DNA of 7,982 bases from Albidovulum sp. (GTDB taxonomy: Bacteria; Pseudomonadota; Alphaproteobacteria; Rhodobacterales; Rhodobacteraceae). Within the stretch, counting starts at the first letter, position 1, and every line of letters begins with the position of its first letter. The notes under the pieces are model-generated. The model was not told the origin of the DNA. It saw only the letters and a program-made list of their open reading frames with translations, and made no database searches. Positions 1 to 7,982 of the stretch are shown here, piece by piece. Where the stretch lies: NCBI GenBank assembly GCA_030837825.1, contig JAUQYB010000111.1, positions 1 through 7,982 of the forward strand. Direction: 5' to 3'. The position numbers were made by a program, and so were the translations under genes.

Positions 1-12
1 GGCCTCTCCTTG

Positions 13-40
13 TTGACGGGGCTTTTCCCCTGCGATACGC
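13..40 (+). promoter_or_regulatory. possible weak promoter upstream of trpS
   Basis: TTGACG at 13-18 matches a sigma-70 -35 box at five of six positions. After a 16-base spacer comes ATACGC at 35-40, a poor -10 match. The short inverted repeat GGGG/CCCC (17-20 and 26-29) sits in the spacer. Positions 1-85 show no convincing coding frame, so a trpS promoter here is plausible. The -10 match is weak, and an upstream gene outside the window could instead drive trpS. Confidence 0.25.
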
Positions 41-85
41 GAGCGGCACGGGAATTTCCAGACGCTGACACCCAAAGGACCGGCC

Positions 86-1123
86 ATGACCGACGCGGCC
101 AACGCAGGCTTCACCCCGCGCATCTTCTCCGGCATCCAGCCCTCGGGGGGGCTCACGCTCGGCAACTACCTCGGCGCGCTGAAGCGTTTCGTGGAAAAGC
201 AGGACGAGGGGATCGAGACGGTCTACTGCCTCGTCGACCTGCACGCGATCACCGTCTGGCAGGAGCCCGAAAGGCTGAAGGCGCAGACGCGCGAGGCGGC
301 GGCGGCTTTTCTCGCCGCCGGCATCGACCCGGCGCGGTCGATCCTGTTCAACCAGAGCCAGGTCTCGGCCCATGCGGAGCTTGCCTGGATCCTCAACTGC
401 GTTGCCCGGCTCGGCTGGATGAACCGGATGACCCAGTTCAAGGACAAGGCCGGCAAGAACGCCGAGGCCGCGAGCCTGGGGCTTTACGCCTACCCCGCGC
501 TGATGGCGGCCGACATCCTCGCCTATCACGCGACGATGGTGCCGGTCGGCGAGGACCAGAAGCAGCATGTCGAGCTGACCCGCGACATCGCGGCGAAGTT
601 CAACCACGACTTCAAGGTGGATTTCTTTCCCCTGCCGGAGCCGGTGATCGAGGGCGCCGCGGCGCGCGTCATGTCGCTCAGAGACGGCACACGGAAGATG
701 TCGAAGTCCGACCCCTCGGACGCGAGCCGGATCAACCTGACCGACGACGCCGACACCATCGCCCAGAAGATCAGGAAGGCGAAGACCGACGCCGAGCCGC
801 TGCCCGAGACGCTGGCGGAACTGAAGGACCGGCCCGAGGCGCGAAACCTCGTCAACATCTACGCGGCCCTTGCCGGCGACGCGCCGGAGGCCGTGCTGGA
901 ACGCTTCGCCGGCCACGGCTTCGGCGCGTTCAAGCCGGCGCTGGCAGAGGTCGCCGTCGCCACGCTCGCCCCGATCACGACCGAGATGAAGCGGCTTCTG
1001 GCCGACCCGGCCGAGATCGACCGCATCCTCGGCCAGGGCGCAGACCGCGCCGACGCCCTCGCCCGCCCGATCCTCGGGCGGACCCAGGACATCGTCGGCA
1101 TGATCCGGTCACGGAAGGGGTGA
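86..1123 (+). CDS. trpS: tryptophanyl-tRNA synthetase
   Basis: This cytoplasmic class Ic aminoacyl-tRNA synthetase charges tRNA-Trp with tryptophan at the expense of ATP. The 345-residue protein is close to the usual bacterial length of about 330-345. The Rossmann-fold start carries SGIQPSG (15-21) and the HIGH-equivalent TLGNYLGAL (24-32). [10 protein letters not shown] (136-145) is the tryptophan-pocket segment, with D143 expected to contact the indole nitrogen. PVGEDQKQH (153-161) is the usual TrpRS signature, and RKMSKSD (203-209) is the KMSKS loop that stabilises the adenylation transition state. The ATG is preceded by AAAGGA at 74-79 with six bases of spacing, which supports this start. 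It is a housekeeping gene that borders the polysaccharide genes but is probably unrelated to them in function. A hand count of positions 241-300 gives 43/60 G+C. A GC-rich inverted repeat follows directly. Confidence 0.97.
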   Translation: MTDAANAGFTPRIFSGIQPSGGLTLGNYLGALKRFVEKQDEGIETVYCLVDLHAITVWQEPERLKAQTREAAAAFLAAGIDPARSILFNQSQVSAHAELAWILNCVARLGWMNRMTQFKDKAGKNAEAASLGLYAYPALMAADILAYHATMVPVGEDQKQHVELTRDIAAKFNHDFKVDFFPLPEPVIEGAAARVMSLRDGTRKMSKSDPSDASRINLTDDADTIAQKIRKAKTDAEPLPETLAELKDRPEARNLVNIYAALAGDAPEAVLERFAGHGFGAFKPALAEVAVATLAPITTEMKRLLADPAEIDRILGQGADRADALARPILGRTQDIVGMIRSRKG

Positions 1124-1156
1124 GGGCGGAACGGGAGGCGCATTCCGCTTCCGCCC
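1124..1156 (+). terminator. GC-rich inverted repeat after trpS, possible terminator-like hairpin
   Basis: GGGCGGAA at 1124-1131 is perfectly complementary to TTCCGCCC at 1149-1156, giving an 8-bp stem around a 17-base loop immediately after the trpS stop codon. A second copy of TTCCGC at 1143-1148 could pair alternatively with the same left arm. No run of T follows, so it is not a canonical intrinsic terminator. It may be a 3'-end stabilising hairpin or a weak or factor-assisted terminator separating trpS from the sulfotransferase cassette. Confidence 0.35.
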
Positions 1157-1192
1157 AGCCAGACCAGAACGCATTGAGAGACGGGACCAAGA

Positions 1193-1912
1193 ATGCAGAA
1201 GTTCATCGTTTTCGGCTTGCCGCGAAGTGGCACGACCTATCTCATGACCACCTTGACCTCGCACAGTCAGATCATTTGCGGTGGAGAGCAATTCAACCCC
1301 TGGGCCATCATCGACGCGCATTCGTCGATCAGGGACCCCGAGCGCGTCAAGGAGCGTGACTATCGGGCGGTGGAGTTCGGGCGGGACATTTTCCGTCGCT
1401 ACGAGAAATCGCAGTTCCTCGCGGCCGGTTACAAGTTCATGATCGGCCACAACCTCGATGTGCTCAAGGACATCGCCAGCCAGACCGATCTGAAGTTCAT
1501 CTATATCCAGAGAGACAACAAGCTTGCCCAGGCATCCTCCTGGATCAAGGCAGAGCGGACCCAGAACTGGGCGCAACTCGAAAAGTCCCCGGACGACGAC
1601 GCGAAGATGGCGGCCAACATCCTTCGTCTCTCGCAACTGTGGCAGGAGTTTGCGACGCATGACTTCCTCTTTGCGAGATACCTCGACGGCCTGCCCCAAC
1701 CGAAGATGTGCATCGAATACACCGAAATGTTCACGCCGGACTTCAACCGGCGCGTGACCGACTTCCTCGGAGTTCCCTACGAGGCCGGGATGCGCAGCCC
1801 GCTTGTAAAGCAGAACAAGAACCGCGTGATTGATCGGTTCAAGGCACCCGAAGTGATCGAGACCTATTTCAGGAAGATGGGGCGCGAGCATTGGCTGGGT
1901 GAGGAAATCTGA
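1193..1912 (+). CDS. Stf0-like PAPS-dependent sulfotransferase
   Basis: Predicted to transfer a sulfuryl group from 3'-phosphoadenosine-5'-phosphosulfate (PAPS) to a carbohydrate or glycolipid hydroxyl in the cytoplasm. The 239-residue protein begins with GLPRSGTTYL (8-17), the P-loop-like 5'-phosphosulfate-binding motif. It contains IQRDNKLAQASSW (105-117), whose R107 and S115 have the R-x7-S spacing of the 3'-phosphate-binding motif. The KLAQASSWIKA stretch followed by W126 resembles the Stf0 (trehalose sulfotransferase / LPS sulfotransferase) family. E32 or H86 could act as catalytic base, but that is a guess. GGGA at 1183-1186 lies six bases before the ATG, a modest ribosome-binding site. 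The gene lies 42 bases upstream of a glycosyltransferase on the same strand and is probably cotranscribed with it, suggesting the target is the glycan made here. Hand counts of 1201-1260 and 1501-1560 each give 33/60 G+C, below trpS, so it may have been acquired. The acceptor cannot be told from sequence. Confidence 0.85.
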   Translation: MQKFIVFGLPRSGTTYLMTTLTSHSQIICGGEQFNPWAIIDAHSSIRDPERVKERDYRAVEFGRDIFRRYEKSQFLAAGYKFMIGHNLDVLKDIASQTDLKFIYIQRDNKLAQASSWIKAERTQNWAQLEKSPDDDAKMAANILRLSQLWQEFATHDFLFARYLDGLPQPKMCIEYTEMFTPDFNRRVTDFLGVPYEAGMRSPLVKQNKNRVIDRFKAPEVIETYFRKMGREHWLGEEI

Positions 1913-1954
1913 GCAGAGGCTCATCCCCGGCCGTCGCACTCCTGAAAGGTTGCC

Positions 1955-5353
<3,399 letters not shown>

Positions 5354-5368
5354 CCGGCCCGCCCCCGT

Positions 5369-6718
5369 CTATCGCCGGTCGCGGACCGAGTAGTAGACCA
5401 GCGCGAGGATCGCCCAGGCAAGGGCCAGGAACAGCGCCACCAGCCCGGTCAGCACGAAACGCTGCGGATATTCCGGGGTCTGTGGCAGGGTCGGCCGGAT
5501 GAAGGGCGCAAGATAGAGGCTCTGCCGCGATGCCTCGGCCCGGGCGATGTCGACCGCCGCCAGCGCAAGGCGGTAGCTCTCCTCCGCATACTGGCGGTCG
5601 ACCATGAGGCTTTCGTATTCCGCGATCAGCTTCGGATAATCCTCGCTCACCTCGCCGATCTCGTTCGACGCGGTGGCGAGCGTCTTGCGTTCGGCGGCGA
5701 TCCGTTCCCGGATGACGTCGATCCGCCGCTGCGCCTGCGCCACCCGCGGGTCTTCCGCATTCTCGGTCTGAAGAAGCAGAAGGTCGTTGTCGATCAGCGC
5801 CTCGGCCAGTTGCTGCTGCAGCGTGCTCAGCACGCCCATCCGCCCCTGGATGTCGCTCTGGGGATCGACGATCTGCGTCCGCGTGCGGAATTCGGTCATC
5901 GCCTCGCGCGAGGCTTTCAGCCGTCCGAGCGCGACCTCGAGATCGGCGGTCGAATAGCGCATCACGTCCTGCCGGGCGGCCGCGTTCAGGTCGTTGATCT
6001 TCTTCTGGCTCTCGGAGAGGATTTCGGCGGCCAGCCGGCGCGCGTTCTCGGGCGCGAAGGCCAGCACGCGAAGCTCGATGAGCCGGGTGCTCTGGTCGTA
6101 GGAAACCCGCACCATCCGCTGCCAGTAGGACACGAGATCCTCGACCGTGCCCGACGGGTTGAAGGCGAAGACCGGATCGCCCGGCCAATAGGCGGAAAAC
6201 AGCTTGCGCAGATCGAGCCGCGCATCGATCGCCTCGACCATCTCCTGGCTCTGGATGAATTCGTAGAGGATGTCGCTTTCCGAATTGCCGCCGGTTCCGG
6301 CGAACTGGGCAAGGCCGCCGATCAGGCCGGCAGCGGCTTCGGATCCTTCCTCGCGCCGGACGGCAAACCCCACCGTCGAAGCGTATTGATCCTCGCTCAC
6401 GACGAAGAGGTAGAAGCCGGACACGACGACGGGCAGGACGACGCCAAGAAGGAAGCTGACCAGAAGCCCCCAGTGGCGCCGGCGCATGACCGCGTCATCG
6501 GCGACCGGGCGGATATTGGTCAGCCGGCCCGGCTGGGAGAGCCTGCCCTGCTGCCCCCCGGGCTTCGCGGCCCCGCCACCGGGCTGACCCTGCGTGCCTC
6601 CCGGGGTGCCTCCCGCGATGGCCGCGTCCGCCGCCGGCCGGGCCGCCGCCGCCTTGCCGGCCGCACCGGCGGCGCCTGCACCGCCTTGGCGATCATCCTC
6701 TTTCCATATATTTGTCAA
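5369..6718 (-). CDS. kpsE: capsule polysaccharide export inner-membrane protein (KpsE/CtrB/BexC-like co-polymerase)
   Basis: This inner-membrane, largely periplasmic protein of the polysaccharide co-polymerase type (PCP-3/OPX-associated) links the KpsMT exporter to an outer-membrane channel. The 449-residue protein has a cytoplasmic N-terminus, a membrane segment at about 83-106 and a long periplasmic part. The latter contains LIELRVLAFAPENARRLA (213-230) and predicted coiled-coil helices at about 255-400. A second membrane segment spans about 421-443 and ends in a basic tail, VRDRR. The predicted start is TTG at 6718, with GAGGT (6729-6725) six bases upstream. The next in-frame ATG is codon 78, too close to the membrane segment to be convincing. 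About the first 70 residues are low-complexity Ala/Gly/Pro/Gln, making the protein longer than E. coli KpsE (about 380). It heads the run kpsE-kpsT-glf and is divergent from kpsM. Confidence 0.92.
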   Translation of the reverse strand: MTNIWKEDDRQGGAGAAGAAGKAAAARPAADAAIAGGTPGGTQGQPGGGAAKPGGQQGRLSQPGRLTNIRPVADDAVMRRRHWGLLVSFLLGVVLPVVVSGFYLFVVSEDQYASTVGFAVRREEGSEAAAGLIGGLAQFAGTGGNSESDILYEFIQSQEMVEAIDARLDLRKLFSAYWPGDPVFAFNPSGTVEDLVSYWQRMVRVSYDQSTRLIELRVLAFAPENARRLAAEILSESQKKINDLNAAARQDVMRYSTADLEVALGRLKASREAMTEFRTRTQIVDPQSDIQGRMGVLSTLQQQLAEALIDNDLLLLQTENAEDPRVAQAQRRIDVIRERIAAERKTLATASNEIGEVSEDYPKLIAEYESLMVDRQYAEESYRLALAAVDIARAEASRQSLYLAPFIRPTLPQTPEYPQRFVLTGLVALFLALAWAILALVYYSVRDRR

Positions 6719-6724
6719 TGAGTT

Positions 6725-6729
6725 ACCTC
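6725..6729 (-). promoter_or_regulatory. ribosome-binding site deciding the TTG start of kpsE
   Basis: On the minus strand GAGGT (6729-6725) lies six bases upstream of the TTG at 6718. No in-frame ATG exists near the beginning of the reading frame. This spacing is the main support for a TTG start. Confidence 0.6.
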
Positions 6730-6742
6730 ATTCAGGCAGAGT

Positions 6743-6771
6743 TTGATCTCCACGCGTCCTTCCTACATAAT
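6743..6771 (+). promoter_or_regulatory. predicted sigma-70-type promoter for kpsM
   Basis: TTGATC at 6743-6748 (four of six to the -35 consensus) is separated by exactly 17 bases from CATAAT at 6766-6771 (five of six to TATAAT). Initiation would fall near 6778, leaving a leader of about 27 bases before the kpsM ATG at 6805. The region is clearly richer in A+T than the flanking genes. Confidence 0.55.
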
Positions 6772-6772
6772 A
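6767..6772 (-). promoter_or_regulatory. predicted -10 element for kpsE on the minus strand
   Basis: Read on the minus strand, positions 6772-6767 are TATTAT, five of six to the -10 consensus, and overlap the CATAAT of the rightward promoter by five bases. Initiation near 6760 would give a kpsE leader of about 42 bases that contains its ribosome-binding site. The -35 position on this strand shows no good match, so this call is weaker than that for kpsM. Confidence 0.4.
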
Positions 6773-6804
6773 GCGCGGAAAAACACCAGCACCCTCCGCG
6801 TCCG

Positions 6805-7653
6805 ATGTCCTCCACCGAACACCCGCCATTCCCGTTGCCGCTGCGACCCCGGCGCGCCTCAGCCAGGCGCCCGGGCGTCAGAACGCGATCCTTCGCGAGT
6901 TTTCGCACCATCCTCGCGCTGATCCTGCGCGAGATGTCCACCCGCTACGGGCAATCGCCCGGCGGCTATCTCTGGGCGGTGTTCGAACCGCTCGGCGCCA
7001 TTCTGATCCTGGCACTCGGCTTTTCCCTGCTGATCCGGCATCCCTCGCTCGGCACCAGCTTCATCCTGTTCTACGCGACCGGCTTCATGCCCTTCTCGGT
7101 CTACCAGAGCATCCAGAACACGGTGTCGCGCGCGCTGAACTTCTCGCGCCCGCTGCTGATGTATCCATCCGTCACCTGGCTTGACGCGCTGGTCGCGCGC
7201 GCGGCGTTGAACATCCTCACCGGCGTGATGGTCAGCTACCTTCTTCTCGGCGGGATCGTCCTTTTCGGCAAGACCAACGCGGTCATCGACATCGGCCCGG
7301 TGATCCTGGCGATGTTCATGACCGCACTTCTTGGCGTCGGCATCGGGGCCCTCAACTGCCTTCTGATCGGCATGTTCCCGGCCTGGGAAATCGTCTGGTC
7401 GATCATTTCGCGGCCGCTGTTCCTGGCCTCCGGCGTGATGTTCCTGTTCGAGGACCTGCCGAGGTCGGTCCAGACCTTCCTGTGGTACAATCCGCTCCTG
7501 CACATCGTGGGCGAAATGCGCAGGGGCTTCTATCCGATGTATTCGCCGCAATACGTCAGCCCGGCCTATGTCATTCTTCTCTCGCTGGGCCTCCTGGCCT
7601 TCAGCCTCGTGCTCTTGCGGCGCTACCACGCCGACATTCTCGACCAGACGTGA
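6805..7653 (+). CDS. kpsM: polysaccharide ABC exporter, permease protein
   Basis: This is the ABC-2 family membrane subunit that pairs with KpsT to translocate the polysaccharide across the inner membrane. The 282-residue protein has a basic cytoplasmic N-terminus (RPRRASARR, 14-22). Next comes the family motif REMSTRYGQSPGGYLWAVFEPL (42-63, a coupling/amphipathic region). Six predicted membrane segments follow at about 56-78, 83-103, 129-154, 163-188, 198-216 and 254-272. WYNPLLHIVGEMRRGFYP (227-244) is typical of KpsM/Wzm proteins. The ATG at 6805 is chosen because the conserved region begins about 30 residues later and a promoter with initiation near 6778 lies just upstream. A start at 6718 would abut the kpsE start and precede that promoter. 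No strong Shine-Dalgarno sequence is visible before 6805, so the start is less certain than the gene. The stop codon lies in the first unit of a tandem repeat. Confidence 0.94.
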   Translation: MSSTEHPPFPLPLRPRRASARRPGVRTRSFASFRTILALILREMSTRYGQSPGGYLWAVFEPLGAILILALGFSLLIRHPSLGTSFILFYATGFMPFSVYQSIQNTVSRALNFSRPLLMYPSVTWLDALVARAALNILTGVMVSYLLLGGIVLFGKTNAVIDIGPVILAMFMTALLGVGIGALNCLLIGMFPAWEIVWSIISRPLFLASGVMFLFEDLPRSVQTFLWYNPLLHIVGEMRRGFYPMYSPQYVSPAYVILLSLGLLAFSLVLLRRYHADILDQT

Positions 7654-7695
7654 CGGACTCGACCAGACCTGGCGGGCTCGATCAGACCTGGCGGG
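7639..7695. repeat. three 19-bp tandem repeats at the kpsM/glycosyltransferase junction
   Basis: Unit 1 (7639-7657), unit 2 (7658-7676, CTCGACCAGACCTGGCGGG) and unit 3 (7677-7695) are directly adjacent. Units 2 and 3 differ at one base, and units 1 and 2 differ at three. Unit 1 encodes the last residues LDQT and the TGA of kpsM. Unit 3 contains the stop codon (7684-7682) of the convergent glycosyltransferase, and unit 2 lies wholly between the stops. No T run or long hairpin makes it a standard terminator. Confidence 0.9.
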
Positions 7696-7982
7696 CGGAA
7701 GCCTCGATCTCTGCCAGCGTCGCATCCAGGCGCGTGCCAAGGCCATCGGCCACCGCCCGGCCGAGAAGCCTGAGATAGGCGCGCCGCTCGCCCCGGTGGT
7801 GGCGCACCTTCATCAGCCACTTCGGCAGGACCACGAGAAGTGCCGGCCAGAACAGCCAGCCGGCCGACCGGCGATAGACGATCAGAAGGTTGCGGTGGTG
7901 ATAGTAGCTCTTCCAGAGCGGCACGAACCGCTGCCCCTTCGCGCTGATCGTGGTGAAATCGTGCTCGAACCTGATGCCGGGA
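7682..7982 (-). CDS. glycosyltransferase (family 2-like), C-terminal part only
   Basis: This reading frame enters from beyond the right edge. Only the last 99 residues are visible, beginning PGIRFEHDFTTISAKG. A GTG at 7924 is an internal valine, not a start. The segment VPLWKSYYHHRN (20-31 of the visible part) followed by an Arg pair resembles the YY-x-x-RN motif near the C-terminus of GT-A-fold family 2 glycosyltransferases. This includes rhamnosyl- and galactofuranosyltransferase-like proteins. A hydrophobic segment (LFWPALLVVLPKWLM) and a basic tail suggest association with the inner membrane. The catalytic domain (DXD motif, base) lies outside the window, so family and substrate are inferred. 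Its closeness to glf makes a Galf-transferring role plausible but unproven. It converges on kpsM with 28 bases between stops. Confidence 0.7.
   Translation of the reverse strand, partial: PGIRFEHDFTTISAKGQRFVPLWKSYYHHRNLLIVYRRSAGWLFWPALLVVLPKWLMKVRHHRGERRAYLRLLGRAVADGLGTRLDATLAEIEASARQV

Noticed and set aside
10..1359. A 449-codon plus-strand frame covering trpS and the start of the sulfotransferase
   Set aside because: It is out of frame with trpS and reads as low-complexity Arg/Gly/Ala sequence; trpS has all its motifs in the other frame.
6712..6804. Upstream start for kpsM at TTG 6712 or ATG 6718
   Set aside because: The extra residues are not KpsM-like, there is no ribosome-binding site before them, and the predicted promoter for kpsM lies within the extension.
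6859..7746. A 295-codon minus-strand frame under kpsM
   Set aside because: It is antisense to a gene with clear membrane segments and family motifs, is extremely charged, and has no recognisable domain.

Overview
This 8 kb window comes from a GC-rich bacterial chromosome, most likely an alphaproteobacterium of the Rhodobacterales type. That placement is inferred from base composition, from protein character, and from a housekeeping trpS beside a capsule/exopolysaccharide locus; no rRNA or other phylogenetic marker is present.

Layout. (1) 86-1123 (+): trpS, tryptophanyl-tRNA synthetase, a core gene ending in a GC-rich inverted repeat. (2) 1193-3466 (+): a two-gene cassette of a Stf0-like PAPS-dependent sulfotransferase and a GT4-type glycosyltransferase. 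The sulfotransferase is visibly less GC-rich than trpS. (3) 6718-3463 (-): a leftward run kpsE - kpsT - glf, encoding the inner-membrane polysaccharide co-polymerase, the ATPase of the polysaccharide ABC exporter, and UDP-galactopyranose mutase. glf converges tail-to-tail on the glycosyltransferase, and both stop codons lie in one CTAG. (4) 6805-7653 (+): kpsM, the ABC-2 permease partner of KpsT, transcribed divergently from kpsE out of an 86-bp AT-richer intergenic region that looks like a compact bidirectional promoter. (5) 7682-7982 (-): the C-terminal end of a family 2-like glycosyltransferase that continues beyond the window and converges on kpsM. The junction consists of three 19-bp tandem repeats that contain both stop codons.

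Working together, Glf would make UDP-galactofuranose. The GT4 enzyme and the GT2-like enzyme would build the glycan, and the Stf0-like enzyme may sulfate it or its carrier. KpsM/KpsT would move the finished, lipid-linked chain across the inner membrane, with KpsE coupling export to an outer-membrane channel encoded elsewhere (no KpsD, KpsC or KpsS homologue is in the window). The simplest reading is a group-2-like capsule or surface-polysaccharide locus predicted to make a Galf-containing, possibly sulfated glycan. I did not find an unprecedented system. The points most worth a second look are the divergent permease/ATPase arrangement with overlapping opposed -10 elements, the tandem repeat at the kpsM/GT2 junction, the sulfotransferase, and the cysteine cluster in the GT4 protein. 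No tRNA, rRNA, CRISPR, transposase or integrase was seen, and no gene-free stretch exceeds 100 bases.
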